A stretch of 64,000 bases of DNA from an uncultured Myxococcales bacterium. GTDB taxonomy: Bacteria; Myxococcota_A; UBA9042; CAIXZC01. A program made the position numbers and the translations under genes. The first letter of the stretch is position 1; each line of letters opens with the position of its first letter. The DNA lies in contig CAITUV010000017.1 in the NCBI GenBank assembly GCA_903895725.1, positions 124,001 through 188,000 on the forward strand, read 5' to 3'. Of this stretch, positions 8,346 to 16,998 are shown in pieces. The notes under the pieces are model-generated. The model was not told where the DNA came from and searched no databases. It saw only the letters and a list, made by a program, of their open reading frames with translations.

Positions 8346-9761
8346 GTGAAAGTCCTGCTCGTCAATCCCCGCACCGACCTGCTCATCAGAAGCGAGCTTC
8401 CCGGGCACGTCGGCAAGGAGCTGGGCCACTTCCCTCCGCTGGGCCTGTTGTACCTGGCCGCCTATGTCCGACAGGGGGGGCGCCACCAGGTCCAGGTGCT
8501 CGACATGTCGGCCCGGGACGTGTCCCTGGCCGGGCTGGCCGACACGGTGCTTTCCGAGCGGCCGGACCTGGTCGGGTTGACCTGCATCACCCACAACCTG
8601 GCCAGCGTGAAGGCTGCGGCCGATGTCGTCAAGCGTGCCGCACCGGCCACCCGGATCTGCATCGGCGGACCTCACGTGAGGCAATTCCCTGAAGAGTCGA
8701 TGGCCCTCGACTTCGTCGATTTCGCCGTGTGCGGGGAGGGAGAAGTGCCCTTCCTCGAGCTGCTCGACGCGCTCCAGGATGGCCGCAGCCTCGATGGGAT
8801 GCGGTCGGTCGGCTATAAGCAGGACGGCCGGAGCCTCGCGGCCACCGTGCCCGCGGTCACGACGGACATCGAGGGCCTTCCCTTCCCTGCCCGCGACCTC
8901 GTGGACCGGAAGGACTACTTCTACATCCTGGGGAACCGGGCCACGTTCGCCACCATCCTGTCCAGCCGGGGCTGCCCGTTTCACTGCACGTTCTGCGCCA
9001 CGCCCCACGGTGCCTACCGGGCTCGCTCTGCCCGCAGCGTCGTGGACGAGATGGTGCAGTGCCGCGATGCCGGAGCCGAGGAGATCCACTTCATCGACGA
9101 CACGTTCAACATCCGCAAGTCGAGGCTCGCCGAGGTGAGCCGGGAGATCCTCGACCGGTCGGTGCGGCTGAAGTGGAGCTTTCGGGGGAGGGCGGACGGC
9201 GTGGACGACGAGGGGATGGCGCTGGCGGCCCGCGCCGGCTGCACCCGCTTCCACGTCGGAGTGGAGACCGGTACCGACCACGGCATGGAGGTGCTGAGGA
9301 AGGGGGTCGACGTGGCGCAGGTGCGCAACGCAGTGCGCCTGGCCCGAAAGCATGGCATCGTGTCCGCGGCCTACTTCATCATCGGCTGCCCTCACGAGAA
9401 GTCCCGGGACGACGTCCTGGAGACCATCCGGTTTGCGGTCCGGCTCAACCCCGATTTCGCCCTCTTCAACATCCTGGCCATCTACCCGGGGACCGAGCTG
9501 TTCGAGGAGGCGGTGAAGAAAGGGATGCTCGCCGGGGATTTCTGGCACGGTTTTGCCCGGAGCCCCGACCCGGAGTTCCGCATCCCGCTGTGGGAAGAGC
9601 ACCTCGACCGGTTCGAGCTGGAGCGGCTGCTTCGGACCGCCTACCGGCGGTTCTACTGGCGCCCCGGGCCCATCCTGAGGAATCTGCGGTCCGTGGCGGG
9701 GCCGGGCGATCTCCTGCGCAAGGCGCAGGCGGCTCTCTCGATCCTCCTGGGCAGGAGGTGA
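8346..9761 (+). CDS. B12-binding-domain radical SAM protein 2
   Basis: 471 residues from GTG at 8346, with AGGAAG upstream. The N-terminal cobalamin-type domain has MKVLLVNPRTD, FPPLGLLYLAAY, ICIGGPHVRQF and CGEGEVPF. The radical SAM motif CPFHCTFC gives C210, C214 and C217. Downstream are HFIDDTFNI, FHVGVETGTDHGMEVLRKGV and YFIIGCPHEK. It resembles the minus-strand protein at 13949 closely in these motifs (HFIDDIFNI, IAGCPHEK), so the two may be paralogues acting on related substrates from the two arms of the island. Four bases separate it from the gene before and eight from the gene after. Confidence 0.85.
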   Translation: MKVLLVNPRTDLLIRSELPGHVGKELGHFPPLGLLYLAAYVRQGGRHQVQVLDMSARDVSLAGLADTVLSERPDLVGLTCITHNLASVKAAADVVKRAAPATRICIGGPHVRQFPEESMALDFVDFAVCGEGEVPFLELLDALQDGRSLDGMRSVGYKQDGRSLAATVPAVTTDIEGLPFPARDLVDRKDYFYILGNRATFATILSSRGCPFHCTFCATPHGAYRARSARSVVDEMVQCRDAGAEEIHFIDDTFNIRKSRLAEVSREILDRSVRLKWSFRGRADGVDDEGMALAARAGCTRFHVGVETGTDHGMEVLRKGVDVAQVRNAVRLARKHGIVSAAYFIIGCPHEKSRDDVLETIRFAVRLNPDFALFNILAIYPGTELFEEAVKKGMLAGDFWHGFARSPDPEFRIPLWEEHLDRFELERLLRTAYRRFYWRPGPILRNLRSVAGPGDLLRKAQAALSILLGRR

Positions 9762-9769
9762 AACCTGTC

Positions 9770-11296
9770 ATGAACCGCCGAGTGGTCCTGATCACGCCGT
9801 ACGGGGAGGAGAACCGGGGGATCCGGTACATCTCCGCGGTGCTGAGGGCGGGCGGGTTCGAGCCGCACATGGTCTTTTTCAAGCGGTGGGTGAACAACGC
9901 GCTTACGCCCCCCACTCGGCGGGAAGAGGAGCTGCTGGCCGGGCTCGTGGCCGAGATCCGCCCCCTGCTGGTGGGCGTGGGGTTCGGTGCACCGCATTTC
10001 AAGGTCGTCCGCAGCCTGACCCGGCGCATCCGCACCGCCTGCGACGCCCCCATCCTCTGGGGCGGCGTCTTCCCCACCGTCTGTCCCGAAGAGTGCATGG
10101 AGGACGCCGATGCCGTCTGCATCGGCGAGGGCGAGCACGTCACCCTCGACATTGCCCGGGCCCTGGCGGATGGCCGCCCCATCCGGGACATTCCGGGGAC
10201 CTGGGTACGGGACCGGGGCGAGATCGTCCGCAACCCGGTCCGACCGCTGATCCAGGATCTCGACTCCCTCCCGTTTCCCGACTACCTCCAGGCCGATACC
10301 TGGTTCATCGAGGGGAACCGCAAGGTCCGCACCGACCCCATCTCCCAGACCGTCGAGTACCGGATCTACCCCACCCGGGGATGCCCGTACACCTGCACTT
10401 ACTGCCATGCCCATGTGATGCGCGGGATCACGGCTGCCGGCGGTGGCAGGTACTACCGGGTCCGCTCCGTGAAGAACGTCATCGCCGAGCTCGAAGCCGC
10501 CATCCGGATCCTGCCCAGGATCCGCCGCGTGAAGTTCGACGGCGACGTCTTTGCGTTCCCGTCATCCTGGATCGAGGAGCTGTCCCGTACCTACCGGGAG
10601 CGGGTGAGCATCCCCTTCGAGATCCTGACTTACCCGGGGGAGCTCGACGCCCAGGACTATCGCCTGCTCCAGCAGGCCGGGCTGTGCAAGGTGCAGACCG
10701 GAATCCAGTCCGGCAGCCAGCGGGAGCTGCTCGAGACCTACCACCGCAAGTCGACCACCCAGGACATCCTCGACCTGCACCGGACCGTTCTCGACGCGGG
10801 CATCGAGGTGGTCTACGACCTCATCTTCGACAATCCGCTGGCAACCGAGGCGGACAAGCGGTCCATCGTGGAGCTGCTGCTGAAGCTCGAGCATCCGTTC
10901 AGCATCTACATGTACTCGCTGACCCTCTTCCCCAAGACCCTGCTGGCCAGGGACCTCATCGAGAAGGGGTTGGCAACCCCTGACGACGTGGAAGGCCGCG
11001 CAACGAAGTCCTACCGGCAGTTCCGACTCAGCTTCGACTGGCCTCGATCCGCTGAGGACCGCTTCTGGATCGCGCTGACGTCGCTGGCTTCCAAGCCCTT
11101 CGTGCCCAAGGCCGCCATCCGCCGCCTGATGGAATCCAGGGCCCTGCGACAGCGGCCGGAGCCCCTCGTTGCCGCCGCCCGCCTGGCCGACCTGGCCAAG
11201 GTCGGTACGCTGGCGCTGCGCATGCTGTTCCAGGGAGAGCTGACCCTGTTCAAGATCCGCCAGTACGGGTCGTTCAAGCGGGTGATCAGTCAGTAG
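9770..11296 (+). CDS. B12-binding-domain radical SAM protein 3
   Basis: 508 residues. I chose the ATG at 9770, with AGGAGG at 9753-9758; the frame continues upstream without a better start. The N-terminal domain (1-170) has VVLITPYGEENRGI, a GVGFGAPH segment and CIGEGEH. The motif CPYTCTYC gives C205, C209 and C212. Next come VKFDGDVFAF, VQTGIQSGSQRELLETYHR and a C-terminal helical part with basic surface residues. It is more divergent than the other four B12-type proteins here: the first beta strand lacks the NPP signature. It is the last gene of the plus-strand operon and converges on 11322-13211 with 25 bases between stops and no obvious terminator. Confidence 0.85.
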   Translation: MNRRVVLITPYGEENRGIRYISAVLRAGGFEPHMVFFKRWVNNALTPPTRREEELLAGLVAEIRPLLVGVGFGAPHFKVVRSLTRRIRTACDAPILWGGVFPTVCPEECMEDADAVCIGEGEHVTLDIARALADGRPIRDIPGTWVRDRGEIVRNPVRPLIQDLDSLPFPDYLQADTWFIEGNRKVRTDPISQTVEYRIYPTRGCPYTCTYCHAHVMRGITAAGGGRYYRVRSVKNVIAELEAAIRILPRIRRVKFDGDVFAFPSSWIEELSRTYRERVSIPFEILTYPGELDAQDYRLLQQAGLCKVQTGIQSGSQRELLETYHRKSTTQDILDLHRTVLDAGIEVVYDLIFDNPLATEADKRSIVELLLKLEHPFSIYMYSLTLFPKTLLARDLIEKGLATPDDVEGRATKSYRQFRLSFDWPRSAEDRFWIALTSLASKPFVPKAAIRRLMESRALRQRPEPLVAAARLADLAKVGTLALRMLFQGELTLFKIRQYGSFKRVISQ

Positions 11297-11321
11297 TCTC
11301 CCACCGGTACCGCCGCAAGAA

Positions 11322-13211
11322 TCACAGCGTCAGGAAGGGAAGCCAGATCTCGTGTGCCTTGACGGCCTCGCCGAGCGCCGCGGCATCGTAGTAGGGGGAC
11401 GCTGCCAGGTAGAGGACGACGCCCGCTGCGATGAGCCAGCCAAAGCGCGTCTTGAGACCGGCCAGCCACTCCACGCCGAAGCCGGCGACGACGGGCAGTG
11501 CGAGCGCAGGAAGGAGAGTGTACCGGACCGCCTCTTCTGCGCTCAGATAGAAGACGGACAGCACCACGGGAACGGCCACGAACAGCAGGCTCCACAGGAG
11601 GAGGAGCCTGGGGCTCTTCCGGAAAGCGGGAACGATTCCGACCAGAGTGAGAGCCAGGAGCAGTGACGGGAAAGCGGCGGTGCCGCCCAGCACGACCATG
11701 AGGCCGGCTACGAGGTCGTCCAGCGGGGACTTGGACAGCATGGGGAACTGCATGGCGGTCTCGGGGACCGTGAACGCCAGCGCCCTGAAGAGCAGAGTGA
11801 CCAGGACCGACCCGCCCAGGATCGAAAGGACCGGAGTGCCCAGCATCCGGAATCTGCGTCCCGAAGTCAGCAGGACTGCAATGGGGACCACCAGGAGCAG
11901 GGCCTCCGGCCGCGTCGCACCGAGCACGAAGAGCAGCAGGGCGCACAGCATGGCGGGGGGGATGAGCCCCTCTGTCCACCCGCGGGACGGCTTCGATGTC
12001 GGAACGAGGAGTGGCGCAAGCGCAATCCCGAGTACAAGCCCGAGCGGCAGGAGCATTCCGGTCATGCTCGTGGTCCTTGCCACCACGATGGACGCGGGGA
12101 GGACGGCATAGAGGATGGCGGCGGCCGCTGCCGCAAGGTCGCCCGCTCCCCAGGCGGCCAGCAGGAGCGCCAGCAGCAGTATGGAGACTACCGACAGGAC
12201 CAGGTTGGTGCTCCGCACGGTCTGGAACGAGTACCCGGCAAACTTGGCCGGGATGCCGTACAGCCAGGCGGCCGGTACGTGGAGAGGAGGCGTTGCCAGC
12301 CCCTCTTCCTGGCTGGCCGGGGTGACCCCGGCCACGCGGACCGTGCACAGGAAGGACTCGGGTGAGCAGAAGATCGCTTGCCCGGAGGTTTCGGCCGGCG
12401 AGCAGTCCGCATCCGTCCGGCAGCAGGGCAGCTCGGTACCGGGCTCAGGTCCCCACTCGTGGACGCACGTTCCGTACAGGCAGCGATCCACGGTGCAGGG
12501 CGTGTGGTCGTCGCACTGTGAAATCTCCGTGCACTGGGGAGCCTCCACGGGTTGCTGACTGGGGACGAGGTCCGGTGCGGGCTGAAGTGAGGTCCGATGG
12601 TAGGCACCGATGGCCAGGGCGACCGCCACTGCCGCCCAGAAGTGCCATTTGCGCCCTTTGAGCAAGGGCAGGATGCTGCGGGCGGACAGCACGGTCAGAA
12701 CGAGCAGGGCGAGCAGGAGGAGCTCCCCCAGGTAGCGGGGCAGGATGGGCGGCCCCTCGACGGGGGCTGGCGAGTCCCCGGGCTCGACCCACGATTCCGG
12801 CGCCGGGATCCCGTCCCAGAACCCACCCGAGTCGTTGCTCCCGACGGCCTCAAGCAGCGCCTGCGATGCGCTGCGCAGCTCGTCGTCCGGGAGCGGAGCG
12901 GTCACCCAGACGTCGAAGCTCTTGGTCTGCCCCAGGACCCCTTCCGCCGGCCCGGTGCCTCGGTCTCCCAGGATCACCTCGGCCGCCGAGTCGCCATGCT
13001 TCAGACCGATTCGCACCACGTCCGGTCCGATGGCCACCGACTCCAGCACCGTGTTGCCGATCCGATCCGCTGGGGCCTCCACCCCATAGGGGGACAGCAA
13101 CCGCAGAAACTCCTTCTCTGCACCGGGAGGAATCGGGCGAGCCGATGCCGATGGCCCGGGAAAGAGCAGGACGGCCAGGACTACCGGGCACAGCACTGAA
13201 GAGATTCTCAT
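11322..13211 (-). CDS. GT-C-like membrane protein with extracytoplasmic Cys-rich insert
   Basis: 629 residues with a signal sequence (LAVLLFPGPSASA). A soluble N-terminal domain of about 125 residues (WVTAPLPDDELRSASQALLEA) is followed by two helices. Then comes a Cys-rich loop (about 225-305: CTEISQCDDHTPCTVDRC, CCRTDADCSP) of the same DxxPCTxxxC type as the Cys-rich lipoproteins at 28434 and 55295. About ten further helices follow, with a dolichyl-phosphate-mannosyltransferase-like layout (VVARTTSMTGMLLP, GATRPEALLLVVP). Glycosyl transfer outside the membrane is an inference; no catalytic motif is certain. The fusion of a DGNPCT-type module into a polytopic protein is unusual. It is the last gene of the minus-strand arm, 16 bases after the methyltransferase. 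Confidence 0.65.
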   Translation of the reverse strand: MRISSVLCPVVLAVLLFPGPSASARPIPPGAEKEFLRLLSPYGVEAPADRIGNTVLESVAIGPDVVRIGLKHGDSAAEVILGDRGTGPAEGVLGQTKSFDVWVTAPLPDDELRSASQALLEAVGSNDSGGFWDGIPAPESWVEPGDSPAPVEGPPILPRYLGELLLLALLVLTVLSARSILPLLKGRKWHFWAAVAVALAIGAYHRTSLQPAPDLVPSQQPVEAPQCTEISQCDDHTPCTVDRCLYGTCVHEWGPEPGTELPCCRTDADCSPAETSGQAIFCSPESFLCTVRVAGVTPASQEEGLATPPLHVPAAWLYGIPAKFAGYSFQTVRSTNLVLSVVSILLLALLLAAWGAGDLAAAAAAILYAVLPASIVVARTTSMTGMLLPLGLVLGIALAPLLVPTSKPSRGWTEGLIPPAMLCALLLFVLGATRPEALLLVVPIAVLLTSGRRFRMLGTPVLSILGGSVLVTLLFRALAFTVPETAMQFPMLSKSPLDDLVAGLMVVLGGTAAFPSLLLALTLVGIVPAFRKSPRLLLLWSLLFVAVPVVLSVFYLSAEEAVRYTLLPALALPVVAGFGVEWLAGLKTRFGWLIAAGVVLYLAASPYYDAAALGEAVKAHEIWLPFLTL

Positions 13212-13227
13212 GGTTCTCTCGTGAGCG

Positions 13228-13830
13228 TCAGGCGGGCTTGTCGAACTGGACAGGCTTGACCCTGAGCGACAGGCGCGGAATCACGGAAGGAACCTGCCTG
13301 CGATAGGCCAGGTAGTAGTCCCCCCACAACTTCACGCAGAGCCGTTCCTGCCAGTAGCGCACCGAGATGAAGGAATAGGTCGTCAGGATCGGGATGATCA
13401 CGAACATGAAGATCGGCGACGCCACGAGGAAGCCGAACCCCACGACACCGAGGAACTTGCCGATGATCGACGGATGGCGGCAACGGGCAAACGGTCCCGT
13501 GGTGACGAGCTTGAGCGTACCTCCCAGGTGCGTGGCCGGGCTCCCCTCTCCCTTGATGGCCAGGTATCCGTACACATACCAGACCACGAAGATCCCGGTG
13601 GGGAAGAAGAGGGCGAAGAGCACAAAGTTCCACGGTGCGGACAGGAACGGCTCCAGGCCGAAGAATCGGTCCAGGCGGGTGGCCAGCCACGCGATGACCG
13701 CCGTGGCGGGAATCAGGATGAACAGGTGGATGGGGACGTTCCAGAGCACGCCGGGCCGCTTCACCGCGGCCATGATCTCACGAAACGACGGCTCGAAGTC
13801 CGAGGCCAGTCCGGGTCGTTTGTCTTCCAT
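13228..13830 (-). CDS. ICMT/PEMT-like membrane methyltransferase
   Basis: 200 residues from the ATG at 13830, preceded by GGAGG. Four to five hydrophobic helices are followed by the family signature: GPFARCRHPSIIGKFLG (about 117-133) and, near the end, ER and WGDYYLAYRRQVPSVIPR. This matches the isoprenylcysteine carboxyl methyltransferase/phospholipid methyltransferase group, which methylates carboxylates, amines or phenols of membrane-embedded substrates using SAM. In this context it could methylate a hydroxyl or carboxyl of a lipidic pathway product; this is inference. It starts 2 bases after the stop of the 32-residue membrane protein gene, so they are almost certainly co-translated. Confidence 0.8.
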   Translation of the reverse strand: MEDKRPGLASDFEPSFREIMAAVKRPGVLWNVPIHLFILIPATAVIAWLATRLDRFFGLEPFLSAPWNFVLFALFFPTGIFVVWYVYGYLAIKGEGSPATHLGGTLKLVTTGPFARCRHPSIIGKFLGVVGFGFLVASPIFMFVIIPILTTYSFISVRYWQERLCVKLWGDYYLAYRRQVPSVIPRLSLRVKPVQFDKPA

Positions 13831-13832
13831 GG

Positions 13833-13931
13833 TCAACCTCCAAACCAGCCCGATTCGAGCCCCCACACGACCAGGGCCACCGCACCCAGGATCAGGAACA
13901 GGAACAACACGTATCCGCCGAACTCCTTCAT
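13833..13931 (-). CDS. Small single-span membrane protein (32 aa)
   Basis: A short frame from ATG at 13931 to TGA at 13833, beginning MKEFGGYVLFLFLILGAV and ending in a WFGG tail. It is one hydrophobic helix with a charged N-terminus (KE) and a short aromatic, glycine-rich tail. A strong ribosome site (GGAGGAG) lies 5 bases before the start. It sits between a B12 radical SAM gene (17 bases upstream) and the membrane methyltransferase (2 bases downstream). The strong ribosome site and tight spacing argue that it is translated. It may be a small subunit or anchor of the methyltransferase. I know no family for it. Confidence 0.6.
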   Translation of the reverse strand: MKEFGGYVLFLFLILGAVALVVWGLESGWFGG

Positions 13932-13948
13932 CGGTGCTCCTCCACGGG

Positions 13949-15394
13949 TCAGATGCGCCTCGATGCCGCGGGAAGGAACTGCAGCTTGAGCAGAATGATC
14001 CCCCCTCGGATCAACCGCACCACTTCCGGAACGGTACGCATGCTGAGCGCCGTGCGAATCATCACTTCGGGGCTGAAATAGAAGCGATTGTGGACCTGTT
14101 TGAGCAGCCCCACCAGCGTATCCTTGTCCATGAACTCGTTCCACACCGTCGGCAGCGAGTAGTCCCGCCGCGGGTCGAGCATGAACTTCTTCCAGCAGTC
14201 GGCATCCCACAGCCCCTTCTTGACGCCTTCCTCGAAGATGGGGGCGTCCGGATAGGGGGTGTAGAGCGAGAAGACGACGTAGTCGGGCCGCAGGCTCTTG
14301 ACGAACGGAATGGCCTGGAGCACTTCGGCAGGCGTTTTCTCGTGCGGGCACCCCGCAATCATGTAGGCGATGGGGCGGATTCCCGCCTTCCGGGTCAGGG
14401 AGAAGGCCCTGCGGACGTCCTTCTCCCGCGCTTTCTTGTTGAGGGCCTCCAGGCCGCTGTCGGACCAGGTCTCCACGCCGAAGTGCATCCGGATGCAGCC
14501 CGCTTTCCGGGCAATCGCGAGCATCTTCTCGTCCAGGGCCAGGCAGCTCGCCTTGAAGCCCCAGTAGATGTCGAGCTTGCGGGCAAGGATCTCCTCCGAG
14601 ATCTCGGTCACCCGTTCCGTCGTGATGTTGAAGATGTCGTCGATGAAATGGAATTCCTTGATGCCCAGGTTCTTCCGGCAGTGCTCCAGCTCGTCCACGA
14701 TGTGCTTTGCCGATCGGGTCCGATAGCGGTGCGGGACGTTGCAGAACGCGCACTGGAACGGGCATCCCCGGCTCGAGATGATGGTGGTGGCGCGGGCTTC
14801 CTTCATGCCCGGCGTGTAGTACCGTTCATTGCGAAGCCCCTCCCGATCCGGGATGGGGAACTTGTCGAGGTCCTTGGTCGGTTCGAGGCGCTGGTTGACC
14901 GCGACCTGTCCGTCCCTGACGAAGCAGAGGTTGTTCCCACCCCGCCAGTCGGTGCCGGCCTGGAGGTGGTCGAGGATTTCGACGAGCGGCTCTTCTCCGT
15001 CTCCCTGAACGGCCACGTCTACGCCTGGGAACTGGGCGGCCTCGTGCGGGAACGACGTGACGTGAGGTCCCCCCAGGATGACGAAAACCCCGGGGAGACG
15101 CCTGCGCACCGCTTCGATGACTTCCCGGGCGTTGACCAGGTTGTGGCTGGTTGTGGTCACACCCAGGACATCAGGTTGCACCGCGGCCACTTCCCGGCCG
15201 AGGTCCTCTGCAGTCCAGCCCCGCTCGACACAGTCGAACAGGATGGACTCGTGCCGAGTGTGCGCCTTGAGCCACCCGGAGAGATACAGGATGCCCAGCG
15301 GGGGAAACAGGTAGGCGTCGGGCCCGTTGAAGATGTCGGGAACACCCGCCCAAACCTGGTACGTCTTGGGTGGGTTGACAAGGCAGATACGCAT
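13949..15394 (-). CDS. B12-binding-domain radical SAM protein 4
   Basis: 481 residues from ATG at 15394; the ribosome site is weak (AGGTTGG). A TTG 21 bases upstream is the alternative. The cobalamin-type domain shows MRICLVNPPK, FPPLGILYLSGW, VILGGPHVTSF and QGDGEEPL. The SAM motif CPFQCAFC gives C211, C215 and C218. Further motifs are HFIDDIFNI, MHFGVETWSDSGLEALNKK and IAGCPHEKTP. It closely parallels the protein at 8346-9761. A promoter-like pair lies upstream at 15505-15533, so this gene and the four downstream may form a separately started transcript inside the minus-strand arm. Confidence 0.85.
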   Translation of the reverse strand: MRICLVNPPKTYQVWAGVPDIFNGPDAYLFPPLGILYLSGWLKAHTRHESILFDCVERGWTAEDLGREVAAVQPDVLGVTTTSHNLVNAREVIEAVRRRLPGVFVILGGPHVTSFPHEAAQFPGVDVAVQGDGEEPLVEILDHLQAGTDWRGGNNLCFVRDGQVAVNQRLEPTKDLDKFPIPDREGLRNERYYTPGMKEARATTIISSRGCPFQCAFCNVPHRYRTRSAKHIVDELEHCRKNLGIKEFHFIDDIFNITTERVTEISEEILARKLDIYWGFKASCLALDEKMLAIARKAGCIRMHFGVETWSDSGLEALNKKAREKDVRRAFSLTRKAGIRPIAYMIAGCPHEKTPAEVLQAIPFVKSLRPDYVVFSLYTPYPDAPIFEEGVKKGLWDADCWKKFMLDPRRDYSLPTVWNEFMDKDTLVGLLKQVHNRFYFSPEVMIRTALSMRTVPEVVRLIRGGIILLKLQFLPAASRRI

Positions 15395-15504
15395 GGTATG
15401 ACCAACCTGGAACAAGGGGGCTTCAATCCACGCAGGTTCCGCTGCGGCTCCACCTGCATCGCAGCATCCACGGCCATCGGAACCAACCCGAGCATGGCGA
15501 ATAA

Positions 15505-15533
15505 ACTATAGGAGAACAGTGCCTTCTAGGCAA
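15505..15533 (-). promoter_or_regulatory. Sigma-70-like promoter inside the minus-strand arm
   Basis: On the minus strand TTGCCT (15528-15533), a 17-base spacer and TATAGT (15505-15510) precede the B12 radical SAM gene starting at 15394, with a leader of about 105 bases. It lies in the only long gap of this arm (15395-15603). It matches 4 of 6 at -35 and 5 of 6 at -10 with ideal spacing. Confidence 0.45.
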
Positions 15534-15540
15534 GGGGAAT

Positions 15541-15576
15541 CCCGAAATTGCCTTCGGGCTGCCCGCACCGGCGGGC
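15541..15576 (-). terminator. Tandem hairpins after the B12 radical SAM gene at 15604
   Basis: Two adjacent perfect 6-bp stems: CCCGAA/TTCGGG at 15541-15558 with a 6-base loop, and GCCCGC/GCGGGC at 15561-15576 with a 4-base loop. They lie just past the stop at 15604 and before the internal promoter. No T-run follows, so they could be a weak or factor-dependent terminator, or a transcript-stabilising structure. Confidence 0.35.
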
Positions 15577-15603
15577 TGGACGGAGCGCCGGCCGTCGGGT
15601 GGC

Positions 15604-16998
15604 TCATCGCAGCTCTCTCAGCCACAGCAGGCCGGCATCGAGGATCCTCCTTGCTCCGCCGGACCGCAGCACGAAGGAACCCTGGGACAGCAGGGTCCCG
15701 GGTCGCAGGTAGAAGCGGAGGTAGGCATCCCGCTTGGCCTTCTTGAGGTAGGAAACCGGGCATTCCGGGGACGAAAGATAGGGGATCACGCCGTCGGTCC
15801 GGCCGGCCACGTAGTCCCGCCAGAAGTCCTTCCGGAGCAGCCCGGTTGCCTCGGCCTCCTCCTGGAGAGGGGTGTGGGGGTTGGGAATCGTGATTGTGTA
15901 GCTGGCCCAGTCGAGGGGGAGGCGACGGGAGAAGGCAGCCGTCCGCTCCACGTCGGCCCGGGTTTCGCCCGGGTAGCCGAGCATGAAGTAGCCGTGCAGC
16001 TTGTACCGGAGCTCTCGGGCCACCCGAACGACCTCCTCGATCTTCTCCAGGGTGATCCCCTTGCGCATCGAGTCGAGCGTCGCCTGGCTGCCCGACTCGA
16101 TGCCCAGGTGCAGCATGTAGCAGCCGCTTCGGCGCATCTGAGAGAGCAGCTCCCGGTCGAGGAGGTCGATGCGGGTTCGGGCATTCCAGCGGAAGCGGAA
16201 GCCCCGGCTCGAAATCCCCTCGCACACCTCCCGGGCGACCCGGCGGTTGGCACCGAAGGTCTCGTCGAACAGCACCACCTCCTGCGCATGGAAGTCCCGC
16301 TCGGCCCTTTCGAGCTCCGCCAGGATGCGTTGGGCCGAGTGGGCCCGGAACTTGTCTCCCGTGTAGATCTGCGAGCAGAACGCACAGCGGTACGGGCAGC
16401 CCCGGGAGGCGAGCAGCGTGACGAATGGAGAGCGCACCACGACGCTCGAGTAGCGGTCGAGCGGCAACAGGTCGAGCGCCGGCATCGGGATCTCGTCGAG
16501 GTTCTTGCTGAATCGGCCCCCGGGGACGACGGTCACGTCGCGTCCGTCGCGAGCCACCGTCCCTGGAACCCCGGTCAGTGGGCGGCCGTCGGCAACCCGG
16601 TCCACCAGGTCGAGGAGGGTCCATTCCCCTTCTCCGATCACGCCCAGGTCGAACTGAGACCACTCGAGGGTCCATTCGGGAAAGGCGGTGACCTGCGGCC
16701 CGCCCACGATCAGCGGGATGGCGGGGAAGCGATGGCGAATCTGCGGGGCGCTCCGCTGGACCGCAGGCCATGAAAGCGTCGTGCTGGTCACCCCGATGAG
16801 GCCCACGTCCGGCGGAACCCGGTCCAGCAGGGAGGAGACCCCGACTCCGAGCGCCTCTCCGTCCAGGAGGACGGGCTGGTGTCCCGCCTGCCGCAGCACG
16901 GCCCCCAGGTAGGCAAGCCCGAGGGGAGGGTAGACCCCGGTCCGATTGGTTTCCCGGCCATCCGCTGCCTCTCCGACTCGCAGCAGCGCTACCTTCAT
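15604..16998 (-). CDS. B12-binding-domain radical SAM protein 5
   Basis: 464 residues from the ATG at 16998, preceded by GGAGGGGAG and overlapping the stop of the DegT gene by 4 bases. Upstream in-frame sequence lies inside that gene and is not protein-like. The cobalamin-type domain has VYPPLGLAYLGAVL, LIVGGPQVTAFPEW and VIGEGEW. The radical SAM motif CPYRCAFC gives C201, C205 and C208. Further on are VLFDETFGANRR, MLHLGIESGSQATLDSMRKGI and GYFMLGYPGET. It is translationally coupled to the aminotransferase, which suggests the two act in consecutive steps. Confidence 0.85.
   Translation of the reverse strand: MKVALLRVGEAADGRETNRTGVYPPLGLAYLGAVLRQAGHQPVLLDGEALGVGVSSLLDRVPPDVGLIGVTSTTLSWPAVQRSAPQIRHRFPAIPLIVGGPQVTAFPEWTLEWSQFDLGVIGEGEWTLLDLVDRVADGRPLTGVPGTVARDGRDVTVVPGGRFSKNLDEIPMPALDLLPLDRYSSVVVRSPFVTLLASRGCPYRCAFCSQIYTGDKFRAHSAQRILAELERAERDFHAQEVVLFDETFGANRRVAREVCEGISSRGFRFRWNARTRIDLLDRELLSQMRRSGCYMLHLGIESGSQATLDSMRKGITLEKIEEVVRVARELRYKLHGYFMLGYPGETRADVERTAAFSRRLPLDWASYTITIPNPHTPLQEEAEATGLLRKDFWRDYVAGRTDGVIPYLSSPECPVSYLKKAKRDAYLRFYLRPGTLLSQGSFVLRSGGARRILDAGLLWLRELR

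Noticed and set aside
15416..15495. A short upstream peptide gene starting at ATG 15494 (minus)
   Set aside because: It lies right at the predicted transcription start, has no ribosome site and its frame runs on inside the radical SAM gene.
13394..15511. A 705-codon plus-strand frame opposite the methyltransferase and B12 radical SAM genes
   Set aside because: The minus-strand genes have complete motifs and ribosome sites; this frame has none.
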